Counted from the first letter of the stretch, positions 18,759 to 28,566 are shown. The stretch: DNA of 64,000 nt from Streptococcus sp. S1 (GCF_034137685.1 NZ_CP139418.1:1267001-1331000), one strand, 5' to 3'. Notes: generated by a model not told the origin, from the letters alone. Numbers and translations are program-made.

Positions 18759-19205
18759 TTAGGCGATATGTTTGAATTTCTTCAAGAGTTCTGTCAACTC
18801 AGCTTGCTCGCCACTATTAAAGACTTGCATCAAGCGTTGAATATTTTTGATATGATCTGGAAGAGCTTCTTCGATTTTTTTACGACCGGCATCTGTAATA
18901 GATACAAGATAAGCACGGCGGTCTTCTGGATCGGTTTCGCGTGTAATCCAACCATCGCGGACCATATTGCGAATAACCACAGTCATATTCCCAGAGGTCG
19001 CAAGAATGCTATCAATCAGATCTTGAATGCGGAGATCGCCTTTGCTGTACAAGGTCTCAAGTACAGAGAATTGAGTTGGTGTCAACTGGTGCTTTTTAAA
19101 GATATGAGCCTCAGAGGCACGGATCAATCGTTCTGCCTTGTGGAAGACGATCATGGTTTTTAAATCTACGTTTGCTTCTTTGAATAATCTCTTTAAATTT
19201 TCCAT
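18759..19205 (-). CDS. MarR-family transcriptional regulator
   Basis: The 148-residue winged-helix protein has the MarR recognition region (DLIDSILATSGNMTVVIRNMVRDGWITRETDPEDRRAYLVSIT read in parts, about residues 62-104), including the wing DPEDRRAYLV. It is not FabT or AdcR by sequence. It is divergent from ypmB across a 230-base AT-rich gap that may hold its operator. Target genes are not evident. Confidence 0.9.
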   Translation of the reverse strand: MENLKRLFKEANVDLKTMIVFHKAERLIRASEAHIFKKHQLTPTQFSVLETLYSKGDLRIQDLIDSILATSGNMTVVIRNMVRDGWITRETDPEDRRAYLVSITDAGRKKIEEALPDHIKNIQRLMQVFNSGEQAELTELLKKFKHIA

Positions 19206-19424
19206 ATCTATATTTTATCAATAAATAGTATTTCTGTCGTTTAATTTTATTTTCAAATTAGTTACAAAATTGTGACAAATTTATTAAACTATGAACACAT
19301 AATAGCAAAGGTGTTGATTTTAGTTTGTTTATCAAATAATTTCATGCTAAAACATTGTAATAGGTATGAAATATTAGCAACAATTCTTTCTTGAAAATCT
19401 ATAGAATTCTAGGTAGCTTTGGTG

Positions 19425-19437
19425 TATAATGAGGGAG
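19425..19437 (+). promoter_or_regulatory. Consensus -10 next to the ypmB start
   Basis: TATAAT (19425-19430) lies seven bases before the GTG at 19437, with only GAGGGA between. A TTG at 19419 would put the -10 inside the coding sequence, so GTG is preferred. No good -35 is visible. Confidence 0.45.
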
Positions 19438-19910
19438 TGAAACAGAAAAATAATCTTTTTATAGTATGGCAACATATAATAGGAATCTGTATCTTAGTGT
19501 TGACGATCCTTTTTTCTTGGCTATTTCTTGCTGAAAAAACTTCTGATCGCTTGCAGGATCAAATGGCGCAAGCAAGAAAAATAGCTCTGTCTCACTCTTC
19601 GATTACGACCATTGAGACGGAGAGTTTCTTTCATGGCAAAGAAGCGTATCTTTCCTTCATTGGCAAGGACCAAGAAGGACAAGAATTAGCGGTCTTGGTG
19701 GCGCAGGCGGATGATGCAGTCTATACCTACCCTTTGAAAGAAGGAGTTAGTTCCAAAGAGGCAGCTTCTGTCGTCAAAGAGAAGAGTCAGGACGCGATTG
19801 ATCGTGTCACTTTTGGACGCTTTAAAGGAAAACCGATCTGGGAAGTCAAGGCCGGGAGTTCCTATTATGTGGTGGATTTCAAGACTGGGAAAGTCACCGG
19901 TGTTTTTTAA
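19437..19910 (+). CDS. YpmB/TseB-like cell-wall-associated protein (DUF5590)
   Basis: About 157 residues: one N-terminal membrane helix (IIGICILVLTILFSWLFLA) and an extracellular domain ending in a PepSY-like segment (GRFKGKPIWEVKAGSSYYVVDFKTGKVTGVF read in parts). B. subtilis YpmB (TseB) influences cell elongation through PBP2A. The neighbouring order ypmB-aspC-asnS is the same as in B. subtilis, which supports the assignment. The start (GTG) is uncertain; an in-frame TTG lies 18 bases upstream. Confidence 0.8.
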   Translation: MKQKNNLFIVWQHIIGICILVLTILFSWLFLAEKTSDRLQDQMAQARKIALSHSSITTIETESFFHGKEAYLSFIGKDQEGQELAVLVAQADDAVYTYPLKEGVSSKEAASVVKEKSQDAIDRVTFGRFKGKPIWEVKAGSSYYVVDFKTGKVTGVF

Positions 19911-19926
19911 GATTTGAGGAGGAAAT

Positions 19927-21105
19927 ATGAAATTATCAAATCGTGTATTGGAAATGGAAGAAAGTGTGACCTTGGCTGCAAATGCGCGTGCCAAAGCTTT
20001 GGCAGCAGAAGGTCGTGATATCTTAAGTTTGACCCTGGGTCAACCTGACTTTGCGACTCCAAAAAATATTCAAGAAGCAGCAGTCGCTTCCATCGAGGAT
20101 GGTCGCGCTAGCTTTTATACGGTAGCATCTGGACTTCCAGAATTGAAGGATGCCATTAGCGACTATATGAAAGAGTTTTATGGCTATGCAGTGAACCGAA
20201 ATGAGGTTGTGGTCGGTACTGGTGCTAAGTTTATCCTCTATGCCTTCTTTACTTCTGTCATCAATCCAGGTGATGAAGTCATCATTCCAACCCCTTGCTG
20301 GGTTTCTTATGTAGACCAGGTCAAGATGGTAGAAGGCACACCTGTTACTTTCCAAACAACAGAAGAAAATCACTTCAAGGCAACGGTTGAGCAACTGGAA
20401 GCAGCTCGGACAGACAAGACCAAAGTTGTCTTGCTGAATTCGCCATCCAATCCAACAGGGATGATCTACAGTAAAGAAGAACTCGAAGCGATCGGAAATT
20501 GGGCTGTCGAGCATGACATCTTGATTTTGGCAGACGATATCTATGGACGATTGGTCTACAATGGCAATACCTTTACGCCCATTTCTAGCTTATCAGAAGC
20601 GATTCGCAAGCAAACTATCGTGATAAATGGAGTTTCTAAAACCTATGCTATGACAGGTTGGCGGGTTGGTTTTGCTGTAGGAGATCCTGAGATTATTGGA
20701 GCCATGGCCAAGGTAATCAGCCAAACAACTTCCAACTTAACAACCGTTTCCCAATATGCTGCAATCGAAGCCCTCACAGGAGATCAATCTTCTATTGAGA
20801 TCATGCGTCAAGCTTTTGAAGAACGCTTGAATACTATTTATCCTTTGTTGAATGAAGTACCTGGTTTTGAAGCCATCAAACCTCAAGGAGCCTTCTATCT
20901 CTTCCCAAATGTCAAGAAGGCCATGGAGATGAAGGGCTATACGGATGTGACGGAATTTACCACAGCAATTTTAGAAGAAGCAGAGGTTGCTTTAGTAACG
21001 GGAGCTGGCTTTGGTGCCCCTGAAAATGTTCGCTTGTCTTATGCGACAGATTTGGATACCCTGAAAGAAGCTGTTCGCCGACTCAAGGCCTTTATGGAAA
21101 AATAA
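19927..21105 (+). CDS. aspC: Aspartate aminotransferase (AspB type)
   Basis: The 392-residue PLP enzyme exchanges amino groups between aspartate and 2-oxoglutarate. The PLP lysine is in NGVSKTYAMTGWRVGFA (about residue 238), the family NSPSNPTG motif is at about residue 175, and a C-terminal arginine lies in NVRLSYA. It matches the class Ib (Bacillus AspB) group. It sits between ypmB and asnS and supplies aspartate, the precursor of asparagine. Confidence 0.93.
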   Translation: MKLSNRVLEMEESVTLAANARAKALAAEGRDILSLTLGQPDFATPKNIQEAAVASIEDGRASFYTVASGLPELKDAISDYMKEFYGYAVNRNEVVVGTGAKFILYAFFTSVINPGDEVIIPTPCWVSYVDQVKMVEGTPVTFQTTEENHFKATVEQLEAARTDKTKVVLLNSPSNPTGMIYSKEELEAIGNWAVEHDILILADDIYGRLVYNGNTFTPISSLSEAIRKQTIVINGVSKTYAMTGWRVGFAVGDPEIIGAMAKVISQTTSNLTTVSQYAAIEALTGDQSSIEIMRQAFEERLNTIYPLLNEVPGFEAIKPQGAFYLFPNVKKAMEMKGYTDVTEFTTAILEEAEVALVTGAGFGAPENVRLSYATDLDTLKEAVRRLKAFMEK

Positions 21106-21111
21106 AATTAC

Positions 21112-21144
21112 AAGATCCTTAGTAATGAGCTGAGGATCTTTTTC
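21112..21144 (+). terminator. Terminator of ypmB-aspC
   Basis: AAGATCCT and AGGATCTT form a stem followed by TTTCTTT. asnS therefore probably has its own promoter; TACAAT about 55 bases before its start is a candidate -10. Confidence 0.75.
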
Positions 21145-21253
21145 TTTAAAAAATATCTGGTTTTCACAGGTAGAACCTAGCACTGAAAGCCTATTTATGA
21201 TACAATTAAGAAGATAATGTCTTCGGACAAGTTTAACGAGAAAAGGAAGATGA

Positions 21254-22600
21254 ATGATGACAAAACGGATTACTATCATCGAAGTAAAAGACTATGTAGG
21301 TCAAGAAGTGACCATCGGTGCTTGGGTTGCGAATAAATCAGGAAAAGGGAAGATCGCTTTCTTGCAATTGCGTGACGGAACGGCCTTCTTCCAAGGTGTT
21401 GCTTTCAAACCAAACTTTATCGAAAAATTCGGCGAAGAAGTAGGTCTTGAAAAATTTGACACCATCAAACGTCTAAGCCAAGAAACATCTGTTTTCGTAA
21501 CAGGGATTGTCAAAGAAGACGAGCGTTCTAAATTTGGTTATGAGCTCGATATTACAGACATCGAAGTGATCGGTGAATCTCAAGATTACCCAATCACTCC
21601 AAAAGAACACGGAACAGACTTCTTGATGGACAACCGTCACTTGTGGTTGCGTTCACGCAAACAAGTTGCTGTTATGCAAATCCGTAACGCTATCATCTAT
21701 GCAACTTATGAATTCTTTGATAAGAATGGCTTCATGAAGTTTGATAGCCCAATTCTTTCAGGAAATGCTGCAGAAGATTCAACTGAACTTTTTGAAACAG
21801 ACTACTTCGGTACTCCAGCTTACTTGAGCCAATCAGGTCAGCTTTATCTGGAAGCAGGTGCTATGGCGCTTGGTCGTGTCTTTGACTTTGGTCCAGTATT
21901 CCGTGCTGAAAAATCTAAGACTCGCCGTCACTTGACTGAGTTCTGGATGATGGATGCGGAGTACTCATACTTGACACATGATGAGTCACTTGACTTGCAA
22001 GAAGCTTATGTTAAAGCTTTGCTCCAAGGTGTGTTGGACCGTGCTCCTCAAGCCTTGGAAACATTGGAGCGTGATACTGAGCTCTTGAAACGCTACATTG
22101 CTGAGCCATTCAAACGCATTACTTACGATGAAGCCATTGATCTCTTGCAAGAGCATGAGAACGATGAAGATGCGGACTACGAACATCTTGAACATGGTGA
22201 TGACTTCGGTTCACCACACGAAACGTGGATTTCAAACCACTTTGGTGTACCAACCTTCGTGATCAACTATCCAGCTGACATCAAGGCCTTCTACATGAAG
22301 CCAGTTCCTGGTAATCCAGACCGCGTGCTTTGTGCAGACTTGCTTGCACCAGAAGGGTACGGAGAAATCATCGGTGGATCTATGCGTGAGGAAGACTACG
22401 ACGCCCTTGTTGCGAAGATGGAATCTCTTGGCATGGATCTTACAGAGTATGAATTCTACCTTGATCTTCGTAAATACGGTACAGTTCCACACGGTGGATT
22501 TGGTATCGGTATCGAGCGTATGGTAACCTTCGCAGCTGGTACTAAACACATCCGTGAAGCCATTCCATTCCCACGTATGTTGCATCGTATCAAACCTTAA
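21254..22600 (+). CDS. asnS: Asparaginyl-tRNA synthetase
   Basis: The 448-residue class II enzyme charges tRNA-Asn. It has an N-terminal OB-fold anticodon-binding domain (about residues 1-110), motif 2 ([21 protein letters not shown] in part) and motif 3 ([12 protein letters not shown]). Two adjacent ATGs exist (21254, 21257), both downstream of AAAAGGAAG. The order after ypmB and aspC is conserved with Bacillus. Codon use is that of a highly expressed gene. No T-box leader is visible upstream. Confidence 0.96.
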   Translation: MMTKRITIIEVKDYVGQEVTIGAWVANKSGKGKIAFLQLRDGTAFFQGVAFKPNFIEKFGEEVGLEKFDTIKRLSQETSVFVTGIVKEDERSKFGYELDITDIEVIGESQDYPITPKEHGTDFLMDNRHLWLRSRKQVAVMQIRNAIIYATYEFFDKNGFMKFDSPILSGNAAEDSTELFETDYFGTPAYLSQSGQLYLEAGAMALGRVFDFGPVFRAEKSKTRRHLTEFWMMDAEYSYLTHDESLDLQEAYVKALLQGVLDRAPQALETLERDTELLKRYIAEPFKRITYDEAIDLLQEHENDEDADYEHLEHGDDFGSPHETWISNHFGVPTFVINYPADIKAFYMKPVPGNPDRVLCADLLAPEGYGEIIGGSMREEDYDALVAKMESLGMDLTEYEFYLDLRKYGTVPHGGFGIGIERMVTFAAGTKHIREAIPFPRMLHRIKP

Positions 22601-22607
22601 TAGACGT

Positions 22608-22630
22608 AAAAACGCCATTAGGCGTTTTTC
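22608..22630 (+). terminator. Terminator of asnS
   Basis: AAAAACGCC/GGCGTTTTT with a four-base loop, followed by T-rich sequence. Confidence 0.85.
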
Positions 22631-22667
22631 ACTTTTATCTGCTCCAAAAACTATGAAAGGAAACTCA

Positions 22668-23405
22668 ATGCTGAAAATAGATATCATCGATGGGAAAGAA
22701 TACGAGGATGGTCAGGGGTCTTTGATCGCAGATCTAGACCATAGTATTCAACAGATGCTCAAGACCTCCTACCCGGAAAGTCAAATAGATGATTTTATCA
22801 CGTATAAAAATTTGAGCCAATATTGTATGGATTATCTTGGACAGATTATTGAGCGTGCCAATGATAAAAACGAAGCCATTAAACAGCAGGTGACAGGTGT
22901 CATGCCTGAAAGCGAGCGTCCCTTTAACGTTGAAGACCGCTTGACAGCCAGCTATACCTTCGGTCAGCGGGTGGCGGATTCTGTTGCGCGCTTCGGTGGT
23001 TCTTGGACCTTTATTATTAGCTTCATCATGATGATGGCTATCTGGATGTTGATCAATGTCTTGCATCCCTTTGGCTGGAATTTTGACCCTTATCCTTTCA
23101 TCTTGCTCAATCTTGCACTTTCTACGATTGCGGCGATTCAAGCTCCTTTGATCATGATGAGCCAAAACAGGGCAGCAGATTATGATCGCCTGCAAGCGCG
23201 AAATGACTTTAACGTCAATATGGAGTCGGAAAGAGAAATTCGCTTACTGCATACGAAGATTGATCATATGGTGCAGCAAGACCAGACGGATTTACTGGAA
23301 ATTCAAAAGTTGCAAACCGAATTGTTGGTGTCCTTGTCTAATCAAGTGGCCCAGCTGCGTCAAGAAATGAATCAAGAAAAAATGAAGGAGGTGGAGAAGA
23401 TGTAG
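22668..23405 (+). CDS. DUF1003 membrane protein
   Basis: The 245-residue protein has two central membrane helices (about residues 120-140 and 155-175) within the DUF1003 core: DRLTASYTFGQRVADSVARFGGSWTFI, and NLALSTIAAIQAPLIMMSQNRAADYDR read in parts. A C-terminal coiled coil follows. The family function is unknown. The start is the ATG after AAAGGAAA; an upstream in-frame ATG overlaps that site. It lies between asnS and an MFS gene with no clear functional link. Confidence 0.85.
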   Translation: MLKIDIIDGKEYEDGQGSLIADLDHSIQQMLKTSYPESQIDDFITYKNLSQYCMDYLGQIIERANDKNEAIKQQVTGVMPESERPFNVEDRLTASYTFGQRVADSVARFGGSWTFIISFIMMMAIWMLINVLHPFGWNFDPYPFILLNLALSTIAAIQAPLIMMSQNRAADYDRLQARNDFNVNMESEREIRLLHTKIDHMVQQDQTDLLEIQKLQTELLVSLSNQVAQLRQEMNQEKMKEVEKM

Positions 23406-23463
23406 GCAAATCTAAGTAAGTCTTTTAGAAACACTTATATAATCTATTGAAAGAGGAAAAACG

Positions 23464-24663
23464 ATGTTTAAAAGAACTTACAAACGCAATATTTCACTCC
23501 TAGCAGGTCTGGAATTTACATCTTATTTTGGAATCACCAGTTTTTGGATTCTCTTTTTTATTCAGAATGGTCTTTCTTTACTTCAGATTGGTTTATTAGA
23601 GAGTATCTTTCATGGGACGAGTCTCTTGTGTGAGATCCCGTCTGGTATGTTAGCTGATCGATTTAGCTACAAGACCAATCTCTATTTGGCTCGCTTGTCC
23701 AGTATTGGATCTTCTATCTTGATTTTATTTGGTCAGGGGAATTTTTGGATCTATGCCATTGCCATGATGGTCAATGCTTGGTCTTATAATTTTGACTCGG
23801 GGACCAGTACCGCTTTCTTATTTGATTCAGCAGTAGAAGCGGGCCAAAAGGACCGTTATCTTCAGATTTCCAGCTTCTTGTCTGGTGTGGCCGAAGTTAC
23901 CCGAACGTTAGGTACAGTGGTGGCAGGCTTCTTTATTCACGGAGCATTGGCTTGGACCTATTATATTGCTATTGGGCTTTCCTTGCTTTCTATTCTCCTG
24001 ATTTTTCTGATGAAGGAGCCAGAGAGCAAGAGTGATGAAAGAAATCATTTGACCTTAAAGCGGATATTGGAGGTAGTGAAACAAGAATGGCAGGACAAAC
24101 CAGTCTTGTTTTACTGGATGCTCACCTATCAGTTGGTAGGGACCATCATGTGTATGTTTTATTTTTACTACCAACAGAAAATCAGTGACCTAGCCAGTTG
24201 GCAGGTTTCGCTTATCATGTTGATTGGTAGTGGATTCAATCTCCTAGCGGTTTATTTGGCCAGTCAAATCGGGAAAAAATGGAATAGTAATCAAATCTTT
24301 CCGATTCTAGTTGCACTGACAGGTTTGGTCTTGCTTTTGGTAACATTCAAGACTCCATTTGCCTATCTGAGTGTCTATCTCTTGACCAATGCCCTTTATG
24401 CCGTTTATCAACCTATCTACTACAATGATTTACAAGCTTATCTGCCATCCAGTGTACGAGCAACTATGCTGAGTATCAATTCGATGATGTTTAGTTTATC
24501 TATGATTGTCATTTTCCCACTGACTGGTTGGTTCATTGATAGCTATGGCTTTGTAGCAGTCTTTCTTGTATTAGGCCTTATAACGCTATTCTCTTTCCCT
24601 CTCTTGATGTTTGGGTTGGGGAAAATGGGCAAGACCTTAAGCAAGGTGACAAAGAAGGAATAA
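23464..24663 (+). CDS. MFS transporter
   Basis: The 399-residue protein has about 12 membrane helices. The loop motif SGMLADRFSYKTNLYLARL after helix 2 corresponds to the MFS GxxxDRxGRR signature. It resembles the uncharacterised efflux-type MFS proteins common in streptococci. Substrate not recognisable. It follows the DUF1003 gene by 58 bases and has its own ribosome-binding site (AAAGAGG). Confidence 0.85.
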   Translation: MFKRTYKRNISLLAGLEFTSYFGITSFWILFFIQNGLSLLQIGLLESIFHGTSLLCEIPSGMLADRFSYKTNLYLARLSSIGSSILILFGQGNFWIYAIAMMVNAWSYNFDSGTSTAFLFDSAVEAGQKDRYLQISSFLSGVAEVTRTLGTVVAGFFIHGALAWTYYIAIGLSLLSILLIFLMKEPESKSDERNHLTLKRILEVVKQEWQDKPVLFYWMLTYQLVGTIMCMFYFYYQQKISDLASWQVSLIMLIGSGFNLLAVYLASQIGKKWNSNQIFPILVALTGLVLLLVTFKTPFAYLSVYLLTNALYAVYQPIYYNDLQAYLPSSVRATMLSINSMMFSLSMIVIFPLTGWFIDSYGFVAVFLVLGLITLFSFPLLMFGLGKMGKTLSKVTKKE

Positions 24664-24692
24664 GATTTCTGACCTTCATCTGGTCAGTATTC

Positions 24693-24726
24693 AACTCTCT
24701 CTGCTTTCCAGGGAGAGTTTTTTCAT
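24693..24726 (+). terminator. Terminator after the MFS gene
   Basis: AACTCTC and GAGAGTT form a stem followed by six T. Confidence 0.75.
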
Positions 24727-24779
24727 CTTAAGAATTTGTGGTAAAATATGTATATCCATTAAAAAAAGAATCGAGTCGT

Positions 24780-26507
24780 ATGAAATCATTATTGAAGTAT
24801 TTTAAGGGCTATCTATGGGAAACTTTTCTAGGGCCCGTTTTTAAACTCTTAGAAGCTATTTTTGAATTGTGTGTCCCCTTAATCATCGCCCACTTAGTCG
24901 ATCAGGTCATTCCAAAAAAGGAAACGAGCGCAGTTGTGATGACGGTCGGTGTTTTGTTTTTATTTGCGAGCTTTGGTGTCGTCGTAGCTATTACGGCCCA
25001 GTATTTTTCTTCTAAAGCAGCTGTCGGCTTTACCCGAGAGATGACCAAGGATTTGTATGATAAGATCTTATCACTTCCAAAGGACAAGCGAGATAGGATC
25101 GGGACTTCTAGTTTGGTAACCCGTCTCACTTCTGATACCTATCAAATCCAGGTTGGGATCAACCAATTCTTGCGCCTCTTTTTGAGAGCACCCATTATTG
25201 TCTTTGGATCGATCATCATGGCTTTCACCATCAGTCCTAAACTAACCCTTTGGTTCTTGGGGATGGTGGCGATTTTAACCCTGATTATTGTGATCATGTC
25301 ACGGATTGTCAATCCGCTCTTTGCTAAGATTCGGAAAATCACAGACCGGATGGTTACGGTGACGCGTCAGCAATTTCAAGGGATGCGGGTGATTCGAGCC
25401 TTTGGACAACAGTCTGGTGAATTAGAAGATTTTAGAGAGGTCAATCAGGACTACAAGATCTGGCAAATTCGTGTTGGTATCTGGTCTAGTTTGGTGAGTC
25501 CCTTGACCTTCCTTGTGGTCAATACGACCTTGGTCTGTGTCATTTGGCAGGGACAACTAACTATCTCTGCTGGCCTACTAACCCAAGGGATGTTGGTCGC
25601 TTTGGTCAATTATTTATTGCAAATTTTAACAGAATTGATCAAACTCGCGATGCTGGTTACGTCTTTAAATGTCAGCTATATTTCTGCCAAGCGTGTCCAA
25701 GAGATTTTTGATTTGAAGGAAGAAGACCTCCTTGAAGCTTTGCCAGTAGAAACTGCAAGAGAGCAAGAAGCGATCAGCGCCCAGAAAGTTTCGTTCACTT
25801 ATCCAACGGCTTCAAGCCCAGCTCTAGAAGATATTTCCTTTGATCTGGATCATGGACAGATGTTGGGAATTATCGGTGGTACAGGATCTGGGAAATCCAC
25901 CCTGGTTCAGTTATTGAGTCACTTATATTCCGTTAGTCATGGAAAATTAGCCCTCTTTCATCAAGGTCACTCTCCTAAAACTCTTAAGGAGTGGCGGGAG
26001 TGGGTAGCTGTTGTCCCACAGAAGGCAGAGCTCTTTAGAGGAACCATCCGCTCGAATCTCTTACTTGGAATGGAAGAAAATCTATCGGATGAAGATTTGT
26101 GGTGGGCACTAGAAACAGCTCAGGCGGCTGATTTTGTTCGTGAAAAAGAAGGACAACTCGATGAGCCAGTGGAAGCCTTTGGTCGAAATTTCTCAGGTGG
26201 CCAACGCCAGCGGTTGACCATTGCGCGTGCCCTTTTGAAGAAGGCTCCTTTCTTGATTTTGGATGATTCAACTTCTGCCTTGGATTATTTGACGGAAGCT
26301 CGTCTCTTAAAATCGATTAAAGAAGAATTGAGTGATACGAGTTTGATCTTAGTATCACAACGAACCAATAGTCTCAAGTCTGCTGATCAGATTTTAGTCT
26401 TGAACAAGGGACATCAAGTTGGACTGGGAAATCATGATTTCCTCTTGTCTACCAATGAGATTTATCAAGAAATTCATTATTCACAACACGGGAGGGAGGA
26501 AGCATGA
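24780..26507 (+). CDS. Second heterodimeric ABC exporter, degenerate-site subunit
   Basis: The 575-residue half-transporter has six helices and an ATPase domain with Walker A GGTGSGKST, signature FSGGQRQR and Walker B LILDDSTSALD (aspartate replacing the catalytic glutamate). I start at the ATG at 24780 because a -10-like TAAAAT lies upstream (about 24743) and an earlier in-frame start would overlap it. It overlaps its partner by four bases. Substrate unknown; multidrug or peptide export is typical. Confidence 0.88.
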   Translation: MKSLLKYFKGYLWETFLGPVFKLLEAIFELCVPLIIAHLVDQVIPKKETSAVVMTVGVLFLFASFGVVVAITAQYFSSKAAVGFTREMTKDLYDKILSLPKDKRDRIGTSSLVTRLTSDTYQIQVGINQFLRLFLRAPIIVFGSIIMAFTISPKLTLWFLGMVAILTLIIVIMSRIVNPLFAKIRKITDRMVTVTRQQFQGMRVIRAFGQQSGELEDFREVNQDYKIWQIRVGIWSSLVSPLTFLVVNTTLVCVIWQGQLTISAGLLTQGMLVALVNYLLQILTELIKLAMLVTSLNVSYISAKRVQEIFDLKEEDLLEALPVETAREQEAISAQKVSFTYPTASSPALEDISFDLDHGQMLGIIGGTGSGKSTLVQLLSHLYSVSHGKLALFHQGHSPKTLKEWREWVAVVPQKAELFRGTIRSNLLLGMEENLSDEDLWWALETAQAADFVREKEGQLDEPVEAFGRNFSGGQRQRLTIARALLKKAPFLILDDSTSALDYLTEARLLKSIKEELSDTSLILVSQRTNSLKSADQILVLNKGHQVGLGNHDFLLSTNEIYQEIHYSQHGREEA

Positions 26508-28246
26508 GTCAAAAACGTTCTAGTTATGTAAAACGTCTATTTAGAGATTTTGCTCACCATCCCGGGCTCCTGATCCTAGCTAGTCTTGGAACCATCGCTC
26601 AAGTGGCCTTAACGGTTTGGTTGCCGATCCTGATCGGACATGCGGTTGACTTGGTCATTAATCCTCAAGGGATGACAGTCTTATGGCCCGTTTTGATCCA
26701 AATGGTTCTGGTCATTGTGGCCAATACCTTGATCCAATGGATCAATCCTCTTCTCTACAATCAATTGGTCTATCGTTTTAGCCAAAGCCTAAGAGCAGAA
26801 GTGATGGAAAAAGTATACCGATTGCCCTTGTCTTATCTAGATAAACAAGGGAGCGGGGACTTCGTCAGTCGCCTCACGACCGATGTAGAGCAACTCAATA
26901 GTGGTCTTCTGATGGTCTTTAACCAGTTCTTTGTTGGCCTCTTAACCATTCTTGTCACTATCGTGACGATGGCAGAATTGGATTTCTTTATGATGGTGGC
27001 GGTTCTGGTCTTGACCCCTTTATCCCTCTTGATTGCTCGTTTTATTGCCAAGCGTTCTTATACGCTTTTCAAAAAGCAGACCAAGGCGCGTGGTCTTCAA
27101 ACCCAGTTGATCGAAGAGTCTTTGACCCAGGAAAGTTTGATCCAGTCCTTTAATGCTCAGGATCAATTCCGTACGGCTTTTAAAGGGACTAATGAAAGCT
27201 ATGCCAATTATTCCCAATCCGCTGTCTTTTATTCCTCAACTGTCAACCCTGCCACTCGCTTTGTGAATGCCTTGATTTATGCAGTAGTGGCTGGATTTGG
27301 TGCTGTACGCATTATTTCGGGATCTCACTTTACTGTCGGTCAATTGGTGACCTTCCTCAATTATGTCAACCAATACACCAAGCCCTTTAATGATATCTCC
27401 TCTGTCTTGTCAGAACTCCAAAGTGCCCTTGCCTGCGCAGAGCGCTTGTACAGCGTCTTGGATCAAGCTGAGGTCGAAGAGACGGGGCAACGGGTCCTGG
27501 AAAGTCAGGATGTTAAAGGCGCGATTGGTTTTGAACACGTCACATTTGGCTATGATTTAGGGCGGACTTTGATTAAAGATCTAACCATTCAGGTTCCAGC
27601 CGCCAGTAAAGTGGCCATTGTAGGGCCTACAGGAGCAGGAAAATCGACCTTGATTAATTTGCTCATGCGTTTCTACCCTGTTAATTCTGGAGAGATCACG
27701 ATTGATGGGGTACCAATTACGGACTACACTCGTGCTTCTTACCGCCAACAGTTTGGTATGGTCCTGCAAGAAACTTGGCTTAAGGTCGGGACCATTCATG
27801 AAAATATTGCCTTTTCTCGTCCAAATGCAACTAGAGAAGAAGTCATAGAAGCAGCCAAAGCGGCCAATGCAGATTTCTTCATTCGGCAGTTGCCACAAGG
27901 GTATGATACTTATCTTTCAGATGCTGGAGAGTCTTTGTCTCAAGGACAACGCCAACTCTTAACGATTGCGCGGGTTTTCCTTTCGGTTCCTAAGATTTTG
28001 ATCTTGGATGAGGCGACATCCTCCATCGATACTCGGACTGAGGTCTTGATTCAAGACGCCTTTAATCAGCTCATGAAGGGACGGACCAGCTTTATCATTG
28101 CTCACCGCTTATCGACCATTCAAAATGCTGATATGATCCTTGTCATGGTCGATGGCGATATTGTTGAACATGGCACTCATGAAGAGCTAATGGAAGCGCA
28201 AGGTGTTTACTACAAGATGCAGACAGCTCAGCAACAGATTAGTTAG
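26504..28246 (+). CDS. Second heterodimeric ABC exporter, catalytic-site subunit
   Basis: The 580-residue half-transporter has six helices, Walker A GPTGAGKST, Walker B LILDEATSSID with the catalytic glutamate, and a degenerate signature LSQGQRQ. With the upstream gene it forms an asymmetric exporter, the second such pair in the window. The 345-base gap downstream holds the structured element at 28341-28478. Confidence 0.88.
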   Translation: MSQKRSSYVKRLFRDFAHHPGLLILASLGTIAQVALTVWLPILIGHAVDLVINPQGMTVLWPVLIQMVLVIVANTLIQWINPLLYNQLVYRFSQSLRAEVMEKVYRLPLSYLDKQGSGDFVSRLTTDVEQLNSGLLMVFNQFFVGLLTILVTIVTMAELDFFMMVAVLVLTPLSLLIARFIAKRSYTLFKKQTKARGLQTQLIEESLTQESLIQSFNAQDQFRTAFKGTNESYANYSQSAVFYSSTVNPATRFVNALIYAVVAGFGAVRIISGSHFTVGQLVTFLNYVNQYTKPFNDISSVLSELQSALACAERLYSVLDQAEVEETGQRVLESQDVKGAIGFEHVTFGYDLGRTLIKDLTIQVPAASKVAIVGPTGAGKSTLINLLMRFYPVNSGEITIDGVPITDYTRASYRQQFGMVLQETWLKVGTIHENIAFSRPNATREEVIEAAKAANADFFIRQLPQGYDTYLSDAGESLSQGQRQLLTIARVFLSVPKILILDEATSSIDTRTEVLIQDAFNQLMKGRTSFIIAHRLSTIQNADMILVMVDGDIVEHGTHEELMEAQGVYYKMQTAQQQIS

Positions 28247-28340
28247 AATGTAGACAAACTATTATTAAAGTAAATAAGTAAAGTGATTCTGTAAAGAAAT
28301 AAATATCTACTTAATTTGTATAACGAATTAAGAGAACATT

Positions 28341-28478
28341 AAAACTTTCCGCCGTGAGAAAAGTGCCTGAAACAATTTAGTTTCAGGCATTCGGGAGTTT
28401 TGAAACTTTAGGTTCAAAACTAAGTCATGGAACTTCGTAGAAGTTCGCTGACGTCCGTACTCACCTAAGGAAAGTTTT
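28341..28478. repeat. Structured repeat-like element or non-coding RNA of 138 bp
   Basis: The ends are a perfect 10-bp inverted repeat, AAAACTTTCC (28341-28350) and its complement (28469-28478). Inside are GTGAG/CTCAC (28354-28358 with 28460-28464) and three hairpins: TGCCTGAAAC with complement (28364-28389), AGTTTTGAA/TTCAAAACT (28396-28421), and GAACTTC/GAAGTTC with a three-base loop (28430-28446). The whole folds as a closed multibranch structure. It could be a miniature transposon-like dispersed repeat or a structured RNA. It lies in the gap between the ABC exporter and glnQ, where I see no gene. Confidence 0.65.
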
Positions 28479-28501
28479 TAATATGTCTTTATCTTCAATC
28501 T

Positions 28502-28531
28502 AAGCATTTTCAGGTTTGAAAATGCTTTTTT
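28502..28531 (+). terminator. Hairpin with T-run downstream of the ABC pair and structured element
   Basis: AAGCATTTTC and GAAAATGCTT, loop of six, followed by T6 on the plus strand. It would terminate transcripts of the exporter genes or of a plus-strand RNA from the structured element. Confidence 0.8.
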
Positions 28532-28535
28532 GGAC

Positions 28536-28566
28536 TAAAAAAACATCTAGCAAAATTGCTAGATGC
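28536..28566 (-). terminator. Terminator of glnPQ
   Basis: On the minus strand CATCTAGC/GCTAGATG with a six-base loop is followed by seven T, about 25 bases after the glnQ stop. Confidence 0.85.

Noticed and set aside
21106..21253. T-box riboswitch before asnS
   Set aside because: The 148-base gap is mostly a simple terminator and promoter; no T-box sequence or specifier-loop structure is visible.
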